Positions 12,749 to 24,487 of a stretch of 64,000 nt of DNA are shown here, piece by piece. The stretch's first letter is position 1, and each line of letters opens with the position of its first letter. The stretch covers positions 1-64,000 of the forward strand of contig JARHVA010000082.1 in assembly GCA_037957365.1 (NCBI GenBank), written 5' to 3'. The position numbers and the translations under genes were made by a program. Source of the stretch: Torreya grandis (lineage: Eukaryota; Streptophyta; Pinopsida; Cupressales; Taxaceae). The notes beneath the pieces were generated by a model. The model searched no databases. It saw only the letters and a program-made list of their open reading frames with translations, and had not been told where the DNA came from.

Positions 12749-13120
12749 GAAAAGGAACACTAGAGCCAAAGTATAAAAGGATCTAACAAGATCGTGGGTA
12801 GGGGGTTCGTCTTCTTATATATATAACGATCTTGTCAGATCCTTTTATACTCTGGGTAGGGTGTTTCTCTTCCTTTCTATATACCTATCCAGAGTATAAA
12901 AGGATCTGAATATATATACTCTGGGTAGGGTGTTTCTCTTCCTTTCTATACTCTGGGTAGAGTGTTTCTCTTCCTTTCTATATATATGAAGGAAGAGGAA
13001 TGCCCTATCCAGAGTATAAAAGGATCTAAAAAGATGGTTATATATATAGAAAGAGGAACACCCTACCCACGATCCTTTTATACTCTGGCTAGGGGGTTCC
13101 TCTTCCTTTATATATATATA

Positions 13121-13162
<42 letters not shown>

Positions 13163-13164
13163 TG
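13121..13164. repeat. (TG)n microsatellite
   Basis: A TG run with one A interruption follows a TATATA stretch and immediately precedes a minus-orientation motif copy (gaagaggaacaccctaccca). Confidence 0.95.
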
Positions 13165-13299
13165 AAGAGGAACACCCTACCCAGAGTATAAAAGGATTTG
13201 ACAAGAAAATCAAACTAAGAAAGATAAAAAAACAACTTCAAAAGAGAAAATAGAGATGAGAGGATATAATAATCTTGTCGTTATATATAAGGAAGGGGT

Positions 13300-13333
13300 T
13301 TCCTCTTCCTATACATACATACATACATACATA

Positions 13334-13404
<71 letters not shown>

Positions 13405-13405
13405 G

Positions 13406-13474
<69 letters not shown>

Positions 13475-13480
13475 ATATGT

Positions 13481-13527
<47 letters not shown>

Positions 13528-13615
13528 CATATATATATGTGTGTATATATATATATATGTATATGTATATATACATATATATATATACATATATATATGT
13601 GTATATACATATATA

Positions 13616-13690
<75 letters not shown>

Positions 13691-13743
13691 ATATACATAT
13701 ATATATGTACATATATATGTATATATATATATATGTACATATA

Positions 13744-13821
<78 letters not shown>

Positions 13822-13867
13822 CATATATGTACATATATATGTACATGTATATATATATGTATATATA

Positions 13868-13966
<99 letters not shown>

Positions 13967-14018
13967 CACACACACACACAGAGAGAGAGAGAGAGATGGG
14001 TGTGTGTGTGTGTGTGTA
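13300..14018. repeat. Long compound (TA)n/(TG)n/(CA)n/(GA)n microsatellite
   Basis: About 700 bp of TA dinucleotides with scattered GTAT and CATA variants and TG blocks near 13747 and 13870. It closes with CA, GA and TG blocks at about 13966-14018. A four-base CATA repeat opens it near 13311. Long open frames in all directions here are artefacts of low complexity. Assembly length may be unreliable. Confidence 0.95.
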
Positions 14019-14110
14019 AAGGAAGAGGAACCCCCTACCCAAAGTATAAAAGGATTTGACAAGAAAATCAAACTATGAAAGATAAAAAAAATGTTTTCAA
14101 GAGATAAAAG
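14019..14110. repeat. Outer copy of the microsatellite-associated motif
   Basis: It reads aaaggaagaggaacccccta, then cccaaagtataaaaggattt, and continues gacaagaaaatcaaacta. The same text lies at about 13165-13225. The two blocks bracket the long (TA)n tract, so a segment of about 850 bp was duplicated or an insertion split one copy. Confidence 0.75.
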
Positions 14111-14162
14111 AGAGATGATGAGAAAATAACCTAAAAGACTAAACAACCATAAAGCTACTAAT

Positions 14163-14328
14163 CTACCCAACAAGTACAGTAGCCAAAGATCAAAGGACCA
14201 GTTCCACACAATATGAAGACCACCAAACAATTCCTTGATTCACAAGTTCGGACAATTCGTATTTGTGTGATGGAAACATAAATTGGAAGAAGGATTTACT
14301 TCAAGACTATTGATCCATGATCTATAAT
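14163..14328. repeat. Direct repeat flanking the microsatellite nest, right copy
   Basis: Partner of 12470-12635, roughly 85-90% alike by eye and ending 'attgatccatgatct' against 'attgatccacgatct'. In the left copy the motif cluster begins right after this point. Confidence 0.8.
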
Positions 14329-15559
14329 GGATTACTATAACTAATAATTATTTCAATATATTAGGCACCATCCATCATAATTGAGCCTTCATCCTTAAAA
14401 TAAAGATTCTTGAGGTATCAACAAACTATATATAGGCTTAGTTTCTAGCACCACTTGTAGCCAAAGTCAACTACCATAATACATAGGTGAAAAATGAACC
14501 CCTAAATCTTCATGCAGGAGTTTTTTAAAGATGCTTACAACAACCTCCTAAACAAATCAGTAGTAAAGATCAAAAGCATCATGATTTCTTCAAGGGCATT
14601 TCATATTCTAGTAATGTCATTATAATTCCAATAAATAGGTCCTCCAAATTAATATGGCATGCCTAAGGACCCAAACTCTATTCTTGATCTGATATCTCAA
14701 AACAAAATAGTCCTAGAAAGCATGATGGAATTCCCTTCTTAAAAGTAATCTTCTTTGTGCCTTTTGGACCACCATCGCCATGAGTATGTTATCATTTAAA
14801 TCTATAACATTAGACCTTGAATGAAAGAGTACAATAAAGGGAAAACCTTGTAACAACCAAGTAAGAATCCAAGGTAAAGTGGTAACATTCATTTTGATTT
14901 AACAATGTGCCCACTGCTTCAACAAGTAGATCCTTAATCAACAAAGAGCTTACAGGGGTTAGGATATGGAGATGGCATGAGTTGTAATTGAAAATCTCTT
15001 ATCCCTCCCTAATGATGATCCTTGGTGATTAAATTAAGATAGAAGAGGTTTTTATAACAAGAAAAATTGAAAGTTGGGAGAGAAACCACTAAAAACCACA
15101 AACTCCTCCTTCATTTTTAACCTCCAAGCACTAGTCTAGCCATTGTTGGGAACATGGGTACGAGTGAAATATTTTTTAATAAGGTCTCTACAATTTTTTG
15201 TACGAAGGATGACCTTCATAGCACCGATATTTATTCAAGTGTCAAAGTTGAAGAGTCCCAAAGCTAGCCAAGAAATTTGTTGGAGAATTAGTTTCACAAT
15301 AATTATGAGAAAAATAAACAATCTCAAAGCAAGGATTGACTTGGAGCATACCCTGAATAATTGAATAGAGTTGCCACTCATCTATTCTACATGTTTTAAC
15401 AATGTTGATTATAATATATATAATAATAGTATTATTATATTAATATGATATATTATAATATATAAATATTAGTATTTTTTAATTATTATTGATAAATGTG
15501 GGTTTTGAAAGGGACCCATCCCTTATACAATGAAAAGAAGGATAAAACAATCAAAGCCT
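14329..15559. other. No gene recognised
   Basis: Both strands were read. Only short frames are present, the longest being 73 codons at 15143-15364 on the plus strand, with no family resemblance. The stretch lies downstream of the LINE ORF1 remnant on the minus strand, so it could include badly decayed LINE ORF2, but I could not see endonuclease or reverse-transcriptase motifs. Confidence 0.5.
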
Positions 15560-15689
15560 GAATGAGACTCCTCTACTACTTTAAAATAAAAACAAACAAT
15601 AATAAAAATAACCCAACTACAGACCAAAACATAAATAAGACCCTCATAAACCATTTTATCTACAGGATATAAGGGTCATACTAGATGGT

Positions 15690-16303
15690 TCCAACTCCTT
15701 ACCATGTCCTTTCTTTTTATTTCCTAGTAAATTCCAATCACCCCCATCTCCTTCATTGGTAATTTAAGGATTTCTCAATGAAACCTTAGCCACTAGATCT
15801 TCTCTTGAATCACAACCTATATTTTTATTCAGTGAGACTCTAACATTTTCAAATTTATCTTCAGTATTTTCTAAAAATAAGGGTTTCTCGATGCATAGTT
15901 CAATCTTCTTGTGATTCAATACTGGATCTTCCTCTGGAGTTCTAGGTAATTCACTTGTAGTATATCACTATGCTCATTTTCGATACAAATAATAGCATGT
16001 TTCATAAGGGCATCCTTCTACCAAGAGGCCTTCCTCTTTCTCTTAAATAAATTACATGTAGTAGCCAACCTTGTTTCAAAACATTTCCTAAAAGAAAAAA
16101 GTAACCCCTCATAATTGAGAGATTGTTTCTAAATTCTATCTATAATTTTTAACTCAATAAACTCTAAGATATCTATTGAAACATTCAAATTAACTAAAAT
16201 ATGAGCAAAATTAAGATGATACATAATTTTAGTATTTGAATCTATTAACATAAATTCACGTAAAGAATTCCCCATCGATTTGAAAAAAAAATTGTAAGGC
16301 AAC
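15690..16303 (-). pseudogene. LINE ORF1-like remnant (copy A)
   Basis: The minus-strand reading matches the region shared by plant LINE ORF1 proteins that carry a DUF4283-type domain and a zinc-knuckle: SMGNSLREFMLIDSNT, then LNFAHILVNLNVS, LNYEGLLFSFRKCFET and LATTC. The family pattern is (I)GNxLGxF, ARICVxxxL and LxYExxPxxCxxCxxxGHxxxxC, so the first zinc Cys has become Ser or Phe and the His is lost. Stops and small shifts interrupt the frame. The reading continues leftward to about 15690 (for example SREDLVAKVSL then GDWNLLGNKKK), past the left edge of tandem unit A at 15854. This shows the LINE was there before the duplication. Confidence 0.6.
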
Positions 16304-16566
16304 GTTAATCAAATAAGTCTAATATTAGTATTATTATATTTATACAACTAATATATTTATTATTATATTATACATTATACTTGGGGCCCATAAATATATA
16401 AACAAACTATATAATATAGTATCCAGTACATATATAATTACTATATTAAACATACTATATTAATATAGTATTATAACATTATATTAATATAATAATTATA
16501 AAATATATATTTGAATATATTTAATATATAATATATGATTTAATATTATTTATGTGTGTGATATTA

Positions 16567-16606
<40 letters not shown>

Positions 16607-18940
16607 TTAATTTATGTGAAAGGAGCCGAGAGATATCATTCTTAAATATTTAATATGATTTTTTATTTTTGAAAAAAATGGAATGTGACACTTTGAAAAT
16701 GATATATCTCGATATATTTTGAATATATTTATCTAATATATGTGTGTTAGTTAATTAGATATTTAAAATAAGAAATAAATATATGAAAAAATGATAATAA
16801 TAACTCATATAACATTTAAATTATTTATTATTTAGTTAAATTGTTTGTTCTTGTTCATATTTTATTTGTCACACATAGTTTCTCTTAAACATACAATTTC
16901 ACTCATCAACCATGTATAGGGCCTTTGTCTATCATTTAAAACAACATCGATGAGGATTGGAAGTCACTTTAGAAAGTTGTGTTCATTTTGAATTCATTCA
17001 TAGTAAAATTCATTTGATGAACATTTAAGTTTTAGTATTTTATTGTATGATATGTCTAGTTCAAATGAGTCTAATTATTATTTTTTTATTCAACATTACC
17101 CATATAACTCATAGTAAAATATGGAAACACTAAAATAAATACATATATACTTTAATATTTTGATGTACTCAAAATTTCACGTTGCATCTACAAAATATTT
17201 TGATTGTAATTTAATATAAACAATTATACATAAATCCATGGCCCATACGACAATGAAATTTAGTTTAAAAACCTAAACATAGCTATAATTTTATTTTAGT
17301 TATAAATAATTAAATTTTTAAAAAAGACACTTGAGGTTACTACATCATAAATTATATCTCCAAAAAATATTACTTTTTATTTCAAACTTCAAACATCGAT
17401 TACCTAAGAAAAATAACATCACAGTTATTAATTTATTAAAATAATAATTTTGAGCTTGTAAATGCACCTAGTTTTATAAATTTTATTTAATAGATTTGGA
17501 GAACCTGGCTGCAACACCACTCAAAATAAATTTTGGTGTCTTAGATTGAAATATAAGTGATTTCTTGCAAACACATACCGATAATAAAATTTATATAAAA
17601 ACAACCAATTTTACTACATAAACCAAAAAAAAATTATTGGTTGGACTTGGCTCTACATGGAGAATATGGGAATGGATTTTGATATTATCAATAATTATAA
17701 TATTATATTATAAAATTACAATCTTAATATATGAAAGAAGAAAAAAATAATGTGCGATGGCAGATGGTGTGTTGAAATAAAAAAATATTCATTTTAAGTT
17801 CTTAACTCATAATAGTGTCCAATCATATAATTATATTTTTAACAAAAGTTAGTATGGTATAATAATGTCTACCATACTTTTGTAAATCGAAAAACTTGTA
17901 AGTGATGATCAAATGGACATCAAATTTAAAGTTGGAATCAAAAGTGAACACACTCACTTCATTACAACCTACCGGTACCTCTTGAAAGCCATTGTAAAAT
18001 ATCTTTTGACATAATTAATGTTAATATAAATAATATAGATATCTTAAATACATCTATATGAAAAACTTTGTGAGATATCAATCTCGAGGCCTTTATCTTT
18101 AATTTTTCATTAATTACACTAATAAGTCAAGCTTAAAATATTTTTATTGAAATAAAAAGAGCTCCAAACTCCATTGTATAACCAAGATATTACAATTTTT
18201 TGATTGAATTATTCAAGAAAAAAGGAAAAAATTATAAATAGTAATTAAATGGATATCATATTTAAGATTGGAATTAAAATTGAACACACTCATTACATCA
18301 CAACACACCACCACCCCTAGATCCTATTATAAAATTTCTCTCAATATAATTAAACATAATAATAATTATATATTATTTTTTATTTGAATATGTTGCGGAA
18401 TTATGAGTTGCATAATTAAGGATATTTTTTAATTTGAAATTTTGATTGTAGTTGCATCACAATAGTTTAAGAATTCTACTACCCTTTATAAAGTATTTTC
18501 TTTCCAATCCTTTAAAAATACCATATTACCCCCTGACTCACTTTTAAATCTTTACCATTTTCATGTCTTATGACCTTATCATTTCTCTTTAAATAAATAA
18601 AAAATGTTGTTGTATGAATTTATGTTCTATACTTGTGGATTGCACGGTCTAAGGCAATCCTTAATTGGGAGTCCTAATTGTTAATGTATCACAATAAGTT
18701 TAGAATTTTACTACCATTGTATAACATGTTTTTTTCAATCCTTTAAAAATAACCTGATGACTACTCATCTAATCTTTCCTCATTTTTATGATTTATATGA
18801 CCTTATCCTTCCTCATTTTTCATCATCACCTCCAATAAAAATATAAAATTATTATTACTTAATATTTTATAACAAAATATGAAATAGAACTAACTATTAT
18901 AAATGAAATATGACTTCAAATTTATATTCTTCTACTTTAC
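16304..18940. other. AT-rich non-coding part of unit A
   Basis: No gene seen. A (TA)n tract lies at 16569-16601. In copy C the same place has only 'gtatatatattag'. Several short TTAATATA-type runs occur. Confidence 0.7.
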
Positions 18941-19182
18941 AAAACCCTACTTTATTAAAGCAATAAATTAATATAATATTTGACGTACCCTCAATATACA
19001 GATGTGGATAAAATCGAACCATATAAAAAAAAGTTATACCCTCTCTAACGCCCTAATAGCTCTGAATAGGATATTTATTTATTTAAAATTTATCTGTATG
19101 CCAACATACTTTGAAAAGCAAGAGGTGTCATTCTTGAGATATATTTTTAAAAAAATAATTATTTAATCTGAATGAAAATATG

Positions 19183-19397
19183 TTTGACAGTAGATTCTCC
19201 TGAGATCATATCTACAAATTTTATAGGCAGGGCCCTAGGGTTTAGGGTTTAGGGTTTAGTGTTTAGGGTTTAGAGTTTAAGGTTTAGGGTTTAGGTTTTA
19301 GGGTTTGGGGTTTAGGGTTTAGGGTCTATAATGGGGTCACCGTAGGGCCCCACCCATAAAATCTATAGATATGATCTCAGGATAATATACTGTCAAA
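19183..19397. repeat. Inverted repeat enclosing telomere-like DNA
   Basis: The left arm, 19183-19236, begins tttgacagta and ends gcagggccct. The right arm, 19344-19397, is its imperfect reverse complement, starting agggcccc and ending tactgtcaaa. The arms are about 54 bp and about 85% alike. The 107 bp between them is mostly TTTAGGG repeats. Copy C has a version related to the right arm only, and copy B lacks the region. Confidence 0.85.
19235..19326 (+). repeat. Interstitial telomere-like (TTTAGGG)n
   Basis: About 13 heptamers, most of them exact TTTAGGG with variants such as TTTAGTG, TTTAGAG, TTTAAGG and TTTTAGGG. TTTAGGG is the Arabidopsis-type plant telomere repeat. It sits inside an inverted repeat, far from any chromosome end that can be seen. 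Only copy A of the tandem unit has it. Confidence 0.9.
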
Positions 19398-19740
19398 ACC
19401 CTCAATCTAAGTCAAAATTTGGGTTTAAATGTTCACGTGAGTATCATGATTCACGTGTACATGTGGAAGTATGTAGATTAGAATCTTAGCTCATGTTTCA
19501 GATTGGGTATAGGTCTGCCAATTCCACATTAATATGTACATAAAAAATAATTTTTAGAAATTTTCAATAGTTATAATTTTAAAATTTAGTAATTGCCTTA
19601 AAGCTGTAATTTATACCAAAAGGGATTTAATTTCTTTTTTTGATAACCCAGTGTTTGTAAAACAAAAGAGTACAAATTCACAGTTGTACCTCCCTCATAA
19701 CCAATGATCTCTAACCTCTGTTTGAATTTTTATTCTTGAA

Positions 19741-19938
19741 GTGTTAAGCAATAATAATCTTATATTTTTGGTGGAGGTGATAGTGGAAAACGATGTTGTA
19801 TGTTCTATATGGCATGGCAATGAGTTATGTGGGGAGGAGACATGTCATTTCATTGTGAACTTCACCAATGGCGAAGTGGTGGGGAAGGGCAAAGCCATAC
19901 AAAACATGCAATTGGTGAAAGATTTCAAGGTGAATTAG
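19741..19938 (+). pseudogene. 65-codon ORF of unknown origin (copy A)
   Basis: The frame starts MLSNNNLIFLVEVIVEND and includes ELCGEETCHFIVNFTNGE. The same frame is open in copy C (58298-58495). About 11 base differences separate the copies, of which about 8 change amino acids (7 residues differ). That ratio argues against selection on a protein. The end, ttcaag then gtgaat or gtgagt, could be a splice donor, so this may be an exon fragment of a captured gene. I do not recognise the family. Confidence 0.35.
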
Positions 19939-20550
19939 GGAATGGTGGTGAGGGAAAATGACAGGGTATTTTAGGGGATATCCTACACCACATGGCCTAT
20001 ATAATATATTAGACCCAAATGCAGAGCAATTGTTAAATTTACTTGAATTATAAAAGGATCAAAAGCCTATAGGGTGGCAACGTCTTTGATTGGCCATTTT
20101 CTATTGTCAAGAGTGGATGAGGACATTATGAGAAGTGATTTAATTATGAATGGGCTCAACATCTAATGTGTGTCTCAAATCATTGCTGCAATGACATGAG
20201 ATAATAAATTAATGTCACATAATATATCTTTCACTTTTTGTTGATCCTTGTTGTAAATATATTGAAAATTGGAACAATTACATCAAGTATAAGAACATAT
20301 GGAAACACCATACTCAAACCCCTAAAAGAAAAGGCAACAATAATTAGACCTTGTCTTCATAAGCATCTTGTTTATCCATGTTGGCAAAAAAAATATAAAA
20401 TCTAAGAGATAACTACTTAGAAAAGGATGTTTTGGAAAGATAACTATAATCAATATCAGACTATTATTGCTTACTGATTTTGCAAAAAAGGTAACATCAG
20501 TTCAATGTTCACAAGTTTCAACTTAGGTATGACCGTCGATTTACACTCTT

Positions 20551-20790
20551 TCACTTTACAAACCCCCACTTTACCAAAAATAAAATTACATCCCTTTCAA
20601 TGAAATTTACACTCTTAAATATGGTAGTTTCAACTTCCACAGAAGAAGCTATAATAGCGAAGGTGGTGCCTAATTTGAGATACATCACAATGCCATAATG
20701 CTCAGAGAGAGTATGGAGAGACTGGTTGGGATTTGAACAAATGGCCAACAAACTACCCAAAATTGGTAGTGTTTATGGTCTTGTCGAGAA
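20551..20790 (-). pseudogene. Cytochrome P450-like N-terminal fragment (copy A)
   Basis: On the minus strand the reading is LPILGSLLAICSNPNQSLHT, then LSEHYGIVMYLKLGTT and FAIIASSVEV. This is the order seen after the membrane anchor of plant microsomal P450s: a (L/P)PxxGNLxxL stretch, HxSLxxLSxxYGPxMxLxLG, then VVASSxExA. Only about 60-70 residues are present and there is no membrane anchor, I-helix, ExxR or haem-binding Cys. It cannot make an enzyme and is best read as a captured or leftover exon piece, antisense to the 65-codon ORF upstream. Confidence 0.6.
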
Positions 20791-20799
20791 TTTTACATA

Positions 20800-21960
20800 T
20801 CATCTATTAACCGAATAAAGACAAGTGAACACTATTATTACAAATACAATGGTTGTTTTTAGTGTTACTAAGAACATAAATGAAAAATATTATAAATATC
20901 AATATCTATTTTCATATGGCATCTTACATCAGTCGATTATATTATATAAGAGTTGTCTTTCATTAAAGAAGCCTTTTACATTTTTTGCCTAATTGGTTTT
21001 AGAGTTATCTAATTAAATTCTATATAGTTAAAGCAATCAAAATTTTCATCTAATTAGTTTTGGACTCACCTAAATTGACAGGGGGCACATTCAATATGTT
21101 TTTAATGGAGTCGTTAGATATTTGATACTTTTTTTTATTGATATGAGACATGTTTTAAATCATGTATCAGGGAATTGAAACAGTTTGGTGGAAGTTACAA
21201 TTTACGTTGAAAAATATGACATGTCACTTAACTTTGCACTTGTATTGGAATAATTGATAGTATATTTTATTAGAGATTTATATTTTAACATAATACAACC
21301 AAAGATAAGAAATATTATATACACACACACACACACATATAAGTTAGATACAAGATAATGTGGGATAAAAGGGAAGCTTAAAGTGATATTTTTTTTCTTT
21401 CTGAAAATAACAATAGTTTAACTTGAAGAGAAGTTAGAGACACTGAAAAAAAATGATAATAACATAAAGAAATGAATTGTGGAATTATGAATGTAATTTA
21501 CAAAGTAAAAAAAGAATTTGATAAATAACATAACAATATACATTGTGCAATAATGAATGTAATTTCTATTTCTTTTCCAATATCCAGATGATAAAAGTGT
21601 GAAATTGATAAATTTTTTACAATGGCATGATATATTTTTATGAAAATATAAGGTTATTGTGTGTGTACAAACAAACTTTTTTAAGTAAATGAATGAATTT
21701 ATGTATGAAATATTATATATTGATAGATAAAATGATGAAAATTGTTAACAATATTTTTTATTTTATTTTTTAAGAGAAAGAGTGTGTGTAATTTGTCAAG
21801 ACAGTTGGAAAATTGAAACTAAAGTGTACGAACACAATTTTTTGATTTTATCTTCATGAAAATCAATTTTTTTAAAATTATAACAAATGATATGTAGATT
21901 GTTGAGATATAAATTTTATAAAATTTCAATTAATGGTCAAAAAACTATAAAGGTATGTAT

Positions 21961-22024
<64 letters not shown>

Positions 22025-22660
22025 CATGATGAGAATTTTAAAACTACATTTTCCTCTCTGTAAACCCATATAATTTTTTTTTTTAAATATTGAAATTACC
22101 TGATCATATGTCAATAAAGATGGACAAAACACATAAATTTCTTAAAATTCATGTGGCCTTCTCCATGGTAGGTTTTAGGCTAGGTTCGAACCCCCAACCT
22201 AAACTTGAACCAATTTTGGAGGGAAAGCAAAAAATTCAAAATAAAGATTTCTCAAAAACGTGTACACCCTTTGAAACATAGTTTTTGGAGGGAATGTAGA
22301 TATTTCTTAAAAATTTGAAGCAAAATACATACATCTTTTGGTTTTCTATGTTGTTTGTGTGTGATATTGTTTTTTTGTGTTGTATATATTTAATAAAATA
22401 AATTTAATATTTAGAAAAATAAGTATAAGTTTAAATTTAATTTATATTAAATTCTAGATTTTCATACTTTACATTTGTTTTACTAAATATAACTAATTAG
22501 GGCCATTCTACCTTTTTAAAAATCAATTCCAGAGCTGTAGAAGTTACAATTTAAAAGATAGTTTTTCAAAATATATATTGGTCAATACTTAATTTTTAGA
22601 ATTTTAGGATTGAAGACTAACTAAAATATTGAAGTTATTAAGCTCTAAGTTGAAGTATGG
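20800..22660. other. AT-rich non-coding part of unit A
   Basis: No gene is seen. It includes a short CA run at 21320-21337 and a (TA)n tract at 21965-22021. The latter is nearly absent in B (46585) and C (60553). Confidence 0.7.
21965..22021. repeat. (TA)n microsatellite private to copy A
   Basis: About 57 bp of TA. At the same place copy B has 'atatgtatatagacc' and copy C 'aatatatatatagacc'. Confidence 0.95.
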
Positions 22661-23359
22661 ATGTCACTAGTCAATATCAATATAAGGATTTCACTTATTT
22701 CTTTTCACTTTTATCTATTTAAATTTTGGCGCATCTATCATCTATTATATCAAGGGAAAAAGAAGAGACGAGTTGTGGGTCAAATCTCCCAGTCACATTT
22801 TGACCCCAATGTTAGTATAGACCTAGAGATATTCTTTCTTTATATCCCAATCCAAAGAGTCCCAATTCTAGATTTGAAAATGCCAATCTATATCTATATA
22901 GACAGGGGTGATGGAAGACTAGTTGAGAATCCCAATCCCAACCCCATATTGGATTTCTCATTTATCTATATGCCATTGAGAGTCTATACATAGTAAATTA
23001 GATCGACATATAGATAGATAGGTAGTCACCAATCTGGTAGAATGTTCTAATCTGGTGTCTAGTAGAGTGTGTTTCCCAACCCAAATCAATCTACACCCAA
23101 CCTGATCTAAACCCAACCCAATATATAACCAACTTGATCTATTAAGAAAAAGAAGGGCATATACCTTAATCTAGTGTATCAGGGAGGGATTACTTAGACC
23201 TTCGGTAGGGATCAGTGGGAACTAAAGGCCAAATTGGGGCCCTACCATACTTTAAGTATGCCTCAGTCCCCAATATAGTAAATTAATATATAATGAGGAA
23301 TGGAGGGGAACCATAAATACATCTAGGGCACCATTCTAAATGCCCTATCCCAATTCAAG

Positions 23360-24250
23360 CTTTGTCTACCCGATAAGGCAAGGAAATTTTTCCCTACCTA
23401 CTTCATCTATGGAAAGGAATAAGGCAAGGGAAGTTTACCTCCCTGATATCTATTTTTGCTTCATCCAATAGCATATCAAAATAATCTTTCCTTACCTATA
23501 GATAACAAGGGAGTAAGGCATAACTACAAAGGGAAGCTTGACTTCCCAATATCTAGCTTTTCTTTGATTTTTGAGTGAGGCATAAATATCAAGGGAAGCT
23601 TGATTCCTAATAGATAATTTTATTCTTTCCCTATATACTTAGTTATGTCCTACCCAATAAATTAATCAAAACTTACTTCCTGATATATAAATTCATTATT
23701 ATACCCTACTTACTTATTCTTTCTAGAATATATGCTTAGCTATCAAGGTAATCTCGTTTCCCAATCTATAGCTTGCATATATTATTTCCCTACCTGCTTA
23801 GTTTTGCCTTACCTACTTAGCTTTTGGTGTTAGAAAGAGAAGTTCACTTCCTGATAGATAGAATGAGAAATTAAGTTTCGAATCATGTTAAGTATATAAT
23901 AGATATATATGCTTGAATATGCCCTACCTACTTTACCTACATGAGTATGATCTACCTATTTTACCTACTTGAGTATTCCCTACATAAATACCTAAGTCAC
24001 ATGTTGATATTGACTATGCTCTATCTACTTTATTATACTTGAGTATGCCCTACCTAGTTTACCTACTTGAGAATGCCCTACCTATATATCCTTCTCACCC
24101 TACCTACTTGAGTATACCCTACTTGCTTGAGTATGTCTTCCCTGATTGAATACCTAATTTATAACTCGATCTTGAATATCCATATCTAATCCTGACTATA
24201 TCTATCTTGCCTGAGCCATATCTTAAATACCTAATTGAATACCCAAGCCA
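23360..24250. repeat. Degenerate repeats of ACCTACTT / GGGAAGCTTG type (copy A)
   Basis: Two related blocks. The first (about 23360-23830) repeats units of about 70-90 bp built on 'ggcataactatcaaggg', 'aagcttgattccc' and 'ctacctacttagtt'. The second (about 23910-24150) repeats 'cttgagtatgccctaccta' with 'ctttacctac' about every 23-30 bp. Equivalent blocks are in B (47935-48377, resuming 53044-53400) and C (61915-62660). No coding function is evident. Confidence 0.75.
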
Positions 24251-24487
24251 TACCTTTAAATAAGATGGGGCATTATCGGATCAAGGGATAAAGGGGAATG
24301 GGTATTATCAAGATGCTTGAAAATTAGGAAAGGGGGTTTTTGCACGGGGGTTTTGGCACTTATATAGGGAAATAAGAGGGGGCATTGATTGGTCCATATC
24401 TTGAAATAATATGGGGAATTCTAACACATATATAGAAAGGAGTGACCAAGAAAAATAGGGCACAATCGAGAAGCCACTGAACCCACC

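Larger units (their letters stand above)
12618..13225. repeat. Cluster of a ~50 bp motif in both orientations
   Basis: The core reads gatccttttatactctggg, then tagggtgtttctcttccttt, next to TATATA. Plus-orientation copies start near 12620, 12827, 12917, 12949 and 13072. Minus-orientation copies (cccagagtataaaagg) lie near 12770, 12890, 13012 and 13180. Single TATA-rich tracts separate most copies. Adjacent opposite copies form long imperfect palindromes. Confidence 0.8.

Noticed and set aside
13238..14230. Long open frames (up to 330 codons) of Tyr-Ile and Thr-His repeats on both strands
   Set aside because: They translate a TA/TG/CA microsatellite, which lacks stop codons in several frames. 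No real protein signal.
15143..15364. 73-codon plus-strand ORF
   Set aside because: No similarity to a known family and no support from neighbours.
19235..19326. True chromosome end
   Set aside because: Only about 13 degenerate heptamers, flanked on both sides by repeat DNA and placed in an inverted repeat.
22661..22993. 110-codon plus-strand ORF and its relatives at 47333 and 61320
   Set aside because: Frames shift between copies and start at different points, and the antisense frames (47379-47750, 61390-61662) are equally long. No domain is recognisable.
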